NCBI GenBank assembly: GCA_000431775.1
Contig: FR888217.1
Span: 44,940 to 50,933 of the forward strand
DNA length: 5,994 nt
Direction of reading: 5' to 3'
DNA from: Clostridium sp. CAG:413
GTDB taxonomy: Bacteria; Bacillota; Clostridia; Oscillospirales; Acutalibacteraceae
Part shown: positions 1-5,808 of the stretch, piece by piece
How the letters are laid out: every line of letters starts with the position of its first letter
Position numbering within the stretch: the first letter of the stretch is position 1
Position numbers and translations under genes: made by a program
The notes under the pieces: generated by a model
What the model saw: only the letters and a program-made list of their open reading frames with translations
Told to the model about the DNA's origin: nothing
Database searches by the model: none

Positions 1-894
1 GCTTTCATCTGTCGTTGCTTCCTCGCCGTCCGTTGTCGGTTCGTCGGCGGGGACTTGCGGATAGCCCGCCTCAAATTCGACGAGCTCGGGTATATCGTCG
101 GCGTCTCTGCTGTCAAAATACGCCTGCTTCACGACCGTCAGATTGACCACACCCGACTGATCGGGCGCTATGGAGTCCTCCTCCTGCAATACTTTCTTTG
201 CAAGAGCCAGCTTTGAGTCAAGGCTGCTCGGGTTGCCGAGCTTGAGCACTATCCTGCGCTGATAGATGAGATAAATATTGCTGCGCGAGGTGACGTCTAT
301 GGCGCTTATATCCTCGAAGCTGTTATCCTCAAGCGCCGACGCAATGCGGGCAAGGATATCGCCCGTCGGGTCGGCTATCTCGGCGGTATCCCCCGTCTCC
401 TGCGCAGCGTCGGTGAATTTTATCTTCTCACCGACCACGGGAGTGGTGGGCGAAGCGCCGTTTATCAGAGTAACGCCCTCGGGCAGCTCCGCGGAATACG
501 ACAGCACCTTGAAGTCGTTGCCGAGCAGCACATAGCCCGCCATGGAGACGGGCACGGCGTAGGTCTCCTTGTATTCGTCATATTTGATAACGAGCGTGTT
601 GGGGAATTTACGGCTGAGCTTGACGCTGCCTGTATAGGGCAGCTTTTTCTCTATCAACGCCGCCGCTTCGTCAAGGTCGGCGAAGATAAGGCTCTTGCCC
701 GTCTGAATGCCGCTCGCCTCGATTATCTGCTCCCTTGTATAAGGGCTGACGCCCTCGACATGGTATTTCTCCACTCGGAAGAATATAAGCGCAGCCGCAG
801 AGAGCACGACCGTCGCAATTATCAGCACGAATACCGTGATGACAAGCGCCAGCCTGAAAATTTTGCCTGCTTTTTTCCTTCTCTTACTCTGCAT
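1..894 (-). CDS. ftsQ: FtsQ/DivIB-type cell division protein, C-terminus outside window
   Basis: The first 298 codons are present and the frame is still open at base 1. FtsQ/DivIB is a single-pass membrane protein that links early and late division proteins and binds FtsB/DivIC and FtsL. The visible order is a short basic cytoplasmic end (residues 1-14, with KRRKK), one membrane helix (about 15-39), then a POTRA domain (about 39-108). The POTRA starts FFRVEKYHVEGVSPYT, continues with IIEASGIQTGKSLIF, and ends in a segment reading KLPYTGSVKLSRKFPNTLVI, a typical FtsQ/DivIB pattern. A beta domain follows (about 109-255), including GYVLLGNDFKVLS and a LALAKKVLQE helix region. From about 257 the sequence is acidic and rich in Asp, Glu, Pro and Thr, suggesting a disordered outer tail. 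The gene position after murG-murA supports the call. Sequence in this family diverges strongly, so the domain limits are approximate. Confidence 0.9.
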   Translation of the reverse strand, partial: MQSKRRKKAGKIFRLALVITVFVLIIATVVLSAAALIFFRVEKYHVEGVSPYTREQIIEASGIQTGKSLIFADLDEAAALIEKKLPYTGSVKLSRKFPNTLVIKYDEYKETYAVPVSMAGYVLLGNDFKVLSYSAELPEGVTLINGASPTTPVVGEKIKFTDAAQETGDTAEIADPTGDILARIASALEDNSFEDISAIDVTSRSNIYLIYQRRIVLKLGNPSSLDSKLALAKKVLQEEDSIAPDQSGVVNLTVVKQAYFDSRDADDIPELVEFEAGYPQVPADEPTTDGEEATTDES

Positions 895-958
895 CGTTTC
901 ACCGCCTGCTTTTTCGTAATAACCATGTCTTTTACATCATTGTTTATTTTATAATGTA
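895..958 (-). other. AT-rich murA-ftsQ intergenic gap
   Basis: The 64-base gap is much richer in A and T than the flanking genes. It holds a -10-like TATAAA on the minus strand (953-948), but no good -35 element 16-18 bases upstream, where the sequence reads about AAGGTT. No hairpin followed by a T-run is visible, so read-through from murA into ftsQ is likely. The gap ends in the ftsQ ribosome binding site. Confidence 0.4.
899..907 (-). promoter_or_regulatory. Ribosome binding site of ftsQ
   Basis: The transcript reads AGGCGGTGA, one mismatch from AGGAGGTGA, followed by 4 bases and the ATG at 894. An in-frame stop lies 14 codons upstream with no other start codon between, so this start is well defined. 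Confidence 0.75.
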
Positions 959-2221
959 TTAAATATTTATAACCTTAATATCAGCGCCGAGGCGTGACAG
1001 ATTGCCGCACACATCCTCGCACCCCCTGAGCACATGGCGCACCCCATCGATGACGCTTTCGCCCCTTGCGCCGAGAGCCGCCGCTATCAACGCGCTGCCG
1101 CCCCGCAGATCGCTTGCCGTGACCTTTGCACCGTGGAGCGAGGGCACGCCCTCGACGACCGCCACGCAGCTGTCCTCGACCCGTATATCCGCGCCCATTT
1201 TGATAAGCTCGGGCACATGGCGGAAGCGATTCTCAAACACCCGCTCCGAGATAATGCTCGTGCCCCTTGCCGTTGCGGCGACCGCCGTGACAAGGGCCTG
1301 GGAATCCGTTGGAAAGCCGGGGTAAGGCATAGTCCGCAGATATTTGATGCGCTCCGCTCGTTTCGGCGCGGTAACGCTCATTTCGCCGTTTGCAAAGTCG
1401 ATTTTGCAGCCGCAGAGCTCAAAAACGGGAATAACGGGGGCAAGATGCTCCCGCTCGACCTCGGTGACGACCGCTCTGCCGCCCGTGACCGCCGCACAGG
1501 CCATATATGTGGAGGCGACAATGCGATCAGGTATCACCCGATGCTCTGCGCCCGTCAGGCGCCTGCCGCCGTATATCCTGATAACGCTTTGACCCGCCCC
1601 GATTATCTTTGCGCCGCATTCGTTCAGGAAATCCGCCAGGTCTTTTATCTCCGGCTCTCTTGCAGCGTTTGTTATCACCGTCTCGCCCTTTGCGGCGAGG
1701 GAGGCGAGCATTATATTCTCCGTCGCGCCGACGCTCGGGAAAGAGAGGCTTATGCGGCACGGGGCCAGCCCGTTCGGGGCGGTGCATTCCATGCTGCCGC
1801 CGCTCTCCTCGATGACAACGCCCATGCTGCGGAATGCGGCAATATGCATATCTATCGGGCGCAGCCCTATCTCGCACCCGCCGGGGAGAGTTGCGCTCCC
1901 TCTGCCGAATCTTGCGAGCAGGGCGCCGAGAAAGATGATGGACGAGCGCATCTCGCTCATCAGCTCCTCGGGTATGGCTGAGCAATTGATATCGCCCGAA
2001 TCGACCGTGACCGTGCCGCCCTCACGGCTGACCCTGCAGCCGAGCCGTTCAAGGATCGCAACGGCGATATCGACATCGGTTATCCTCGGGCAATTATGTA
2101 TAACGCTTATTCCGTTTACGGCGGCGCACGCTGCGAGGATCGGGAGGGAGCTGTTCTTTGAGCCTTGCAGCCGTGTCTTCCCTTCGAGTCTGATGCCGCC
2201 GCTGATAATGAGATTCTCCAT
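959..2221 (-). CDS. murA: MurA, UDP-N-acetylglucosamine 1-carboxyvinyltransferase
   Basis: This cytoplasmic enzyme transfers enolpyruvate from PEP to UDP-GlcNAc, the committed first step of peptidoglycan synthesis. The protein has 420 residues from the ATG at 2221. A GTG at 2227 would add two residues but lies only 3 bases after GAGGAG, whereas the ATG lies 9 bases away, so the ATG is preferred. Visible active-site features are K22-N23 (GSKNSSLP), R92 in SEMRSS, the PEP-loop Cys C116 in TLPGGCEIGLRPIDMH with R121, D305 in PYPGFPTDSQA, R373 in SDLRGG and R399 near the C-terminus. These match the Escherichia coli residues K22, N23, C115, D305, R371 and R397. C116 is the residue alkylated by fosfomycin, so sensitivity of the enzyme is expected. 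The usual RGYE motif reads RGCE here, and the protein is cysteine-rich (14 in all). Length is normal for the family. Many Clostridia have two MurA paralogues; which one this is cannot be told from the window. Confidence 0.96.
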   Translation of the reverse strand: MENLIISGGIRLEGKTRLQGSKNSSLPILAACAAVNGISVIHNCPRITDVDIAVAILERLGCRVSREGGTVTVDSGDINCSAIPEELMSEMRSSIIFLGALLARFGRGSATLPGGCEIGLRPIDMHIAAFRSMGVVIEESGGSMECTAPNGLAPCRISLSFPSVGATENIMLASLAAKGETVITNAAREPEIKDLADFLNECGAKIIGAGQSVIRIYGGRRLTGAEHRVIPDRIVASTYMACAAVTGGRAVVTEVEREHLAPVIPVFELCGCKIDFANGEMSVTAPKRAERIKYLRTMPYPGFPTDSQALVTAVAATARGTSIISERVFENRFRHVPELIKMGADIRVEDSCVAVVEGVPSLHGAKVTASDLRGGSALIAAALGARGESVIDGVRHVLRGCEDVCGNLSRLGADIKVINI

Positions 2222-2281
2222 ATTCACACGCTCCTCGAAAGCTCTGATACATACTATTCCGAGGGGCGCTTATGCGTGAAT
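2222..2281 (-). promoter_or_regulatory. Possible RNA hairpin that hides the murA ribosome binding site
   Basis: In the murG-murA gap the transcript can fold on itself. The outer stem is ATTCAC (2281-2276) with GTGAAT (2227-2222), 6 pairs. A 7-by-1 internal loop follows. The inner stem is CGCCCCTCG (2268-2260) with CGAGGAGCG (2237-2229), 8 of 9 pairs with one C-A mismatch, extended by GAA/TTT including one G-U. The loop is 16 bases (2256-2241). The 3' arm contains GAGGAG (2236-2231), the only Shine-Dalgarno-like sequence before murA, and the stem ends directly at the ATG at 2221. This pairing is read by eye; no energy was calculated. There is no run of T after the stem, so it is not a typical terminator. 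It could limit murA translation, act as a thermometer-type switch, or be chance. Confidence 0.4.
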
Positions 2282-2290
2282 GGCTATCCC

Positions 2291-3415
2291 TTACTTAACT
2301 ATCTCGCAGAGGGTCTCGTATATTCTCTCTGTCGCGTCGAGCACCGCCATAGCCTTGGCGTTTGCGCCGATCTTAGCGAGCCTTGACTTATCGCCGAGCA
2401 GCTCATCGACCTTCTCGGTCAGCGAATCGGGTGTGAGATCCTTTTCCTCAAGAATGACCGCCGCGTCGTTCTCGACGAGCGCCATTGCGTTGTGATACTG
2501 ATGATTCTCCGTCACATAAGGCGACGGGATAAGTATTGAAGGCTTGCCGAGCGCCTGGATCTCGCTGAGCGAGCTTGCGCCCGAGCGGCTGATGACAAGG
2601 TCGGCCGCGGGCAGGCACTTCGGGATGTCGATATACTCGACGACTCTGATATTCGGGTGCCCCGCCGGGTCAACGCCCGCCTTGCGAAGCTCCTCGACGA
2701 ACCAATCGCCGCCCTTGCCCGTGGCATGGAGGAATACGCAGTCATTCGCCTTGTATTTCTTGAGTATCATGCCGAGCACCGCGTCGTTGACGGGCTTTGC
2801 GCCGAGGCTGCCGCCCATCGAGAGGATGAGGGGCTTGCCGCCGAGCTGAAGCTCCGCCTTGGCGAAATCGGGGTCGACCCTGAGAATATCTCCCCTTATC
2901 GGCAGACCCGTGACAACGCAGGGATTCTTCGGCTTCATGTATTTCTCCGCCTGCTTTGCGGTGAGCATCACTCTGTCCACTCTGCCGGCGAGGGCTTTAT
3001 TTGTCACGCCGGGGAAGGCGTTTTGCTCGTGTATGGCCGTGGGCACGCCCATTTTGGCAGCCATACGGAGCACGGGACCGCTGACATAGCCGCCGAAACC
3101 GACGACGAGGTCGGGCTTAAAATCCTTGATTATCTTCTTTGCCTGCGATGATGCGCGCAGCAGCTTTGAGAGCGTGCCGAGGTTATGCTTTATCGCCTCG
3201 GGCGAAAAGCTGCGGTAAAATCCGCTGATATCTATAGTTCTCAGCTCGTAGCCTGCCTGCGGCACAAGGCGAGCCTCCATTTTATCCTTGGTACCCGCAA
3301 AGATTATCTCGGCGTCGGGGTCCTTTTCCTTTATATATCCCGCTGTGCCGAGGGCGGGGTTGATGTGGCCGCCGGTACCTCCGGCAGCGATGAGAATTCT
3401 TTTACCTTTGAGCAT
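2291..3415 (-). CDS. murG: MurG, UDP-GlcNAc:lipid I N-acetylglucosaminyltransferase
   Basis: The 374-residue product is a GT-B-fold enzyme (family GT28). It adds GlcNAc from UDP-GlcNAc to lipid I, giving lipid II, at the inner face of the membrane. The N-terminal Rossmann domain opens with KRILIAAGGTGGHINPA, the first glycine-rich loop (GGTGGH at about 12-17, with the conserved His). GFGGYVSGP (106-114) is the second such loop, and HEQN (129-132) carries the conserved Asn. The C-terminal donor domain has SMGGSLGA (199-206), then SRSGASSLSEIQALGKP (276-292) with the UDP-GlcNAc-contacting Glu, then ENHQYHNA (303-310), the usual Q-x-x-N-A nucleotide-sugar motif. Length is typical at about 355-375. 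The start at 3415 was chosen because it has a ribosome binding site and the normal N-terminus; it overlaps ftsW by 14 bases. The next gene, murA, follows after the longest gap in the window. Confidence 0.97.
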   Translation of the reverse strand: MLKGKRILIAAGGTGGHINPALGTAGYIKEKDPDAEIIFAGTKDKMEARLVPQAGYELRTIDISGFYRSFSPEAIKHNLGTLSKLLRASSQAKKIIKDFKPDLVVGFGGYVSGPVLRMAAKMGVPTAIHEQNAFPGVTNKALAGRVDRVMLTAKQAEKYMKPKNPCVVTGLPIRGDILRVDPDFAKAELQLGGKPLILSMGGSLGAKPVNDAVLGMILKKYKANDCVFLHATGKGGDWFVEELRKAGVDPAGHPNIRVVEYIDIPKCLPAADLVISRSGASSLSEIQALGKPSILIPSPYVTENHQYHNAMALVENDAAVILEEKDLTPDSLTEKVDELLGDKSRLAKIGANAKAMAVLDATERIYETLCEIVK

Positions 3416-4709
3416 TCGTCCTCTTCCTTTCATCATTTCTCGACACGGCAAGCACCATGCCCATCTCAATCAGCAGCGTCACGAGCGACGAGCCGCCGTA
3501 GCTGAAGAACGGGAGACTTATGCCGGTATTCGGGACGGTCGATGTGACGACCGCTATATTAAGACCCGCCTGCAAGGCGACCTGGACGCTGATGCCGAGC
3601 GCCAGCAATTTCGCATAGCGGCTGCGCGCCCTCAGCGCAATGGTGAAGCCCCTTGCAAGGAGCAGAATGAACGGAATAATGACTATGAGCAAAGTCGGGA
3701 AAAAGCCCAGCTCCTCGCAGATAACGGAGAAAACGAAGTCGTTCTGCGGCTCGGGGAGATAGAGGTACTTCTGCCTCGATTTGCCGAAGCCGACACCGAA
3801 AAGCCCGCCCGACCCGACGGCGTAAAGGGATTGCAGGGTCTGCCACGCGTCGCCCTTTGTCTCCTCGCTCGTCAGCTCCTTGCCCGCAAGCAGCTTTTTC
3901 CATATCTCTATTCTGGGCACGGCGTGCTCGGGCAGGAATTTCTCGGGTGTGGCAATAACCACCGACGCCGCTATTGCCGCAATGACGCCGACTATCACGA
4001 ACCACCGCAGCTTAACGCCGCCGAAGAACATCATCACGCCGCCGATGAGCAGCACTATCAACGCACCCGAGAGGTGATTCTCTTTATATATCAGCAGGCA
4101 GAAAACGCCGAGGATTCCCGCATAGATAAGCATCATCCACGCTTTCTCCTCGGTTTTGGTGCGGTACCGCTCCATCATAAACGAAAACAGCATGATTATG
4201 CCGAGCTTCGCAAGCTCCGAGGGCTGATAATCCATGACGCCGAGGTCTATCCAGCGCTTGAACTCCTCCTTGCCCGCGATTATCTTGGGGTTGATGAGCA
4301 CATAAATGAGAAGTATCAGCGACACAAGCCCTATCAGTCCGCTGAAGCTGCGAAAGAGGTCGACTTTAAGGCGCGACACAAGCAGCATCACGACTATGCC
4401 TATCGCAGCGAATTTAAGCTGATTTATAAAATAATAATAAGGATTATAATTTGTATCCGCTCCGTTGCGGGCGGCAACGTAGCTTGCGGAGAACATCATG
4501 ACAACGCCGACCGAGACCAAATATATCACAAGCGCAAAGAACGCAAGGTCAAAGCTGCCGGAGGTGAAGAATTCCCTGATCTTGCCGGTGAACAGGCTCT
4601 TGAACCATCTTTTTATATCAAAGAAGCTCTTGAGCTCGCTCCAAAAGAATCGCAGCTCGCCCTTGAGGCCGACGCTCTTGAATTTCGGTGCGGTAGGCTC
4701 TTTCGTCAC
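3402..4709 (-). CDS. ftsW: FtsW, SEDS-family septal peptidoglycan glycosyltransferase
   Basis: The protein is 435 residues from the preferred GTG at 4709, or 443 from the ATG at 4733, which lacks a ribosome binding site. SEDS proteins polymerise lipid II into glycan strands at the membrane, together with a class B penicillin-binding protein. About ten membrane segments are visible, near residues 54-74, 98-112, 124-140, 165-180, 191-207, 213-230, 235-253, 334-353, 368-389 and 401-423. Family motifs are KRWIDLG (about 151-157), QPSELAKLG (162-170), AVGSGGLFGVGFGKS (297-311), LPEPQNDFVFSVICEELG (318-335) and GISLPFFSYGGSS (396-408). The Asp in PEPQNDF (D324) matches the catalytic Asp of RodA/FtsW in the large outer loop. 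Gene context next to mraY and murG favours FtsW over RodA; a SpoVE-like role cannot be excluded. The roughly 50-residue cytoplasmic part before the first membrane segment is unusually long. The stop lies inside murG. Confidence 0.93.
   Translation of the reverse strand: MTKEPTAPKFKSVGLKGELRFFWSELKSFFDIKRWFKSLFTGKIREFFTSGSFDLAFFALVIYLVSVGVVMMFSASYVAARNGADTNYNPYYYFINQLKFAAIGIVVMLLVSRLKVDLFRSFSGLIGLVSLILLIYVLINPKIIAGKEEFKRWIDLGVMDYQPSELAKLGIIMLFSFMMERYRTKTEEKAWMMLIYAGILGVFCLLIYKENHLSGALIVLLIGGVMMFFGGVKLRWFVIVGVIAAIAASVVIATPEKFLPEHAVPRIEIWKKLLAGKELTSEETKGDAWQTLQSLYAVGSGGLFGVGFGKSRQKYLYLPEPQNDFVFSVICEELGFFPTLLIVIIPFILLLARGFTIALRARSRYAKLLALGISVQVALQAGLNIAVVTSTVPNTGISLPFFSYGGSSLVTLLIEMGMVLAVSRNDERKRTNAQR
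3419..3430 (-). promoter_or_regulatory. Ribosome binding site of murG, inside the end of ftsW
   Basis: The transcript reads AAAGGAAGAGGA, ending 3 bases before the ATG at 3415. It offers two overlapping Shine-Dalgarno-like cores, AAAGGA and AGAGG. It selects this ATG over the in-frame upstream codons (to 3469), which would add 18 residues before the family's normal N-terminus. Because the site lies within ftsW coding sequence, murG translation is probably coupled to ftsW. Confidence 0.7.
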
Positions 4710-4712
4710 GAC

Positions 4713-4721
4713 CCTCTCCCC
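4713..4721 (-). promoter_or_regulatory. Ribosome binding site supporting the GTG start of ftsW
   Basis: The transcript reads GGGGAGAGG and then GTC directly before a GTG at 4709; the GGGGAG part sits 6 bases from that GTG. By contrast, the bases before the in-frame ATG at 4733 are almost only A and T and hold no Shine-Dalgarno-like sequence. This site therefore favours GTG 4709 as the true start. Conservation of the first eight codons among relatives would settle it. Confidence 0.55.
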
Positions 4722-4733
4722 TTTCTCATGCAT

Positions 4734-4749
4734 ATTTTTATTATTTGAA
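4734..4749 (-). other. AT-rich mraY-ftsW leader without a Shine-Dalgarno site
   Basis: Between the mraY stop and the first in-frame ATG of ftsW lie 16 bases made almost only of A and T. There is no ribosome binding site, hairpin or convincing promoter. If GTG 4709 is the real ftsW start, the untranslated gap is 40 bases. The murD gene that usually sits between mraY and ftsW is absent, with no remnant long enough to recognise. Confidence 0.6.
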
Positions 4750-5790
4750 TTATTTAACTATATAACCGCCGTAATACATAATTGCGACCGCGGCGGCGCC
4801 GCCGAGGGCATTCACCGCCGAAAAGACGGCGACTATCTTTTTTTCTCTCCAGCCGCAAAGCTCAAAATGGTGGTGGATAGGCGCCATTTTGAATATCCGC
4901 TTGCCGCCGGTGACGCGGTAATAAACTATCTGGAGCACGTCGGAGGCTCCCTCGATGACATAAGCCACGCCTGCAAGCAGCAGTATCAGCGGGCAGCCGA
5001 GCGCATAAGCGAGGGCAACGACCATACCGCCGAGGAACATGGAGCCTGTATCGCCCATAAAGACCTTGGCGGGGTTTTTATTCCAAAAGAGGAATCCCAC
5101 GCACGCACCCGCAAGGGCCGCTGCCGCCATTGAGAATCCGAACAAGCCCTTTAATCCGGCGATAACTCCGAGCGAGACCGCCGCCGTCACGGTGACGGAG
5201 CTGCAAAGTCCGTCCACGCCGTCGGTGAAATTCACGGCGTTGACGCTCGCATAGATTATCACTATGCCGAATATCCAATGGAAGAAGCCTATCTCGACCA
5301 TGCCGACGAACGGCACGAACATATACGGCGCGCCGTCCATGCTCATATAAAGCCCCATCAGGTAGGCGACGCAGACAAGCAGCTGCGCCAGTGTCTTTTG
5401 CTTTATCGTCAGCCCGAGGTTGCGGCCTCTGACTATCTTGATATAATCGTCGGCAAAGCCGATAAGCCCGAAGGAGAGAGCCATCACAAGCCCGCTCCAG
5501 AGCCTTGTATACATTTCGGAGGGAACGAGGCTGCCCGAGGCGACGATATCGCCGCCCGTGAGCTTATCGGTGATAACGGTGACGGCTATTGCCGCGACCG
5601 TGCCGATAATGAACATCAGCCCGCCCATAGTGGGCGTCCCCTGCTTGCTTTTATGCCATTTCGGGCCGATATCGAGTATCGTTTGCCCGAATTTCAGCTT
5701 CCTGAGCCATGGAACCATGGCAAATCCCAGCCCGGTGGTGACGGCGAGACCCGCTGCGCCCGCCAAGCCTACGGCGGCAAAATTATTCAT
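4750..5790 (-). CDS. mraY: MraY, phospho-N-acetylmuramoyl-pentapeptide transferase
   Basis: This 346-residue integral membrane enzyme transfers phospho-MurNAc-pentapeptide from UDP to undecaprenyl phosphate, making lipid I on the cytoplasmic face of the membrane. The family motifs appear in order. KWHKSKQGTPTMGG lies at residues 44-57. The Mg-binding aspartate pair is in FADDYIKI (D114, D115). NAVNFTDGVDGL (184-195) carries the conserved Asn and Asp residues of the nucleotide/metal site. FMGDTGSMFLGG (244-255) contains D247, matching the essential third aspartate. PIHHHFELCGW (304-314) is the signature HHH loop. About ten hydrophobic segments spread over the whole length agree with the known fold. 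The length is normal for a family of roughly 320-360 residues. The ATG at 5790 has a strong ribosome binding site. Upstream is murF, as usual, but downstream comes ftsW directly rather than murD. Confidence 0.97.
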   Translation of the reverse strand: MNNFAAVGLAGAAGLAVTTGLGFAMVPWLRKLKFGQTILDIGPKWHKSKQGTPTMGGLMFIIGTVAAIAVTVITDKLTGGDIVASGSLVPSEMYTRLWSGLVMALSFGLIGFADDYIKIVRGRNLGLTIKQKTLAQLLVCVAYLMGLYMSMDGAPYMFVPFVGMVEIGFFHWIFGIVIIYASVNAVNFTDGVDGLCSSVTVTAAVSLGVIAGLKGLFGFSMAAAALAGACVGFLFWNKNPAKVFMGDTGSMFLGGMVVALAYALGCPLILLLAGVAYVIEGASDVLQIVYYRVTGGKRIFKMAPIHHHFELCGWREKKIVAVFSAVNALGGAAAVAIMYYGGYIVK

Positions 5791-5798
5791 AGCCGACG

Positions 5799-5804
5799 CT
5801 CCTT
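5799..5804 (-). promoter_or_regulatory. Ribosome binding site of mraY
   Basis: The transcript reads AAGGAG followed by 8 bases and then the ATG at 5790. This is a near-consensus Shine-Dalgarno sequence at good spacing. It lies between the murF stop and the mraY start and fixes the mraY start. Confidence 0.85.
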
Positions 5805-5808
5805 GTTA

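Noticed and set aside
760..954. A 64-codon plus-strand open frame over the ftsQ start and the murA-ftsQ gap, ending in a hydrophobic stretch
   Set aside because: Its first two thirds are antisense to the ftsQ membrane helix and POTRA start, with a charged, low-complexity product. The hydrophobic end comes from the AT-rich gap, and there is no ribosome binding site before its ATG.
1034..1981. A 315-codon plus-strand open frame antisense to murA
   Set aside because: It lies wholly within murA, whose active-site residues are all present. Its composition (Arg, Ala, His, Cys) is that of a shadow frame, and no ribosome binding site or motif supports it.
2222..2281. The same hairpin read as an intrinsic terminator after murG
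   Set aside because: The 3' arm is followed directly by the murA start codon and no T-run, so it does not have the form of a terminator.
2228..2290. A possible separate murA promoter in the murG-murA gap (TTCACG, 18 bases, TAGTAT on the minus strand)
   Set aside because: Each hexamer matches only about four of six consensus bases, and both lie within the proposed hairpin. This is no better than chance for a gap of this size.
3288..4748. A 486-codon plus-strand open frame antisense to ftsW and the 5' end of murG
   Set aside because: It is longer than FtsW but its product is rich in His, Arg, Glu and Ala without any family motif. The minus strand encodes a clear FtsW with ten membrane segments and the SEDS motifs. 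Codon bias on the coding strand readily keeps an antisense frame free of stops.
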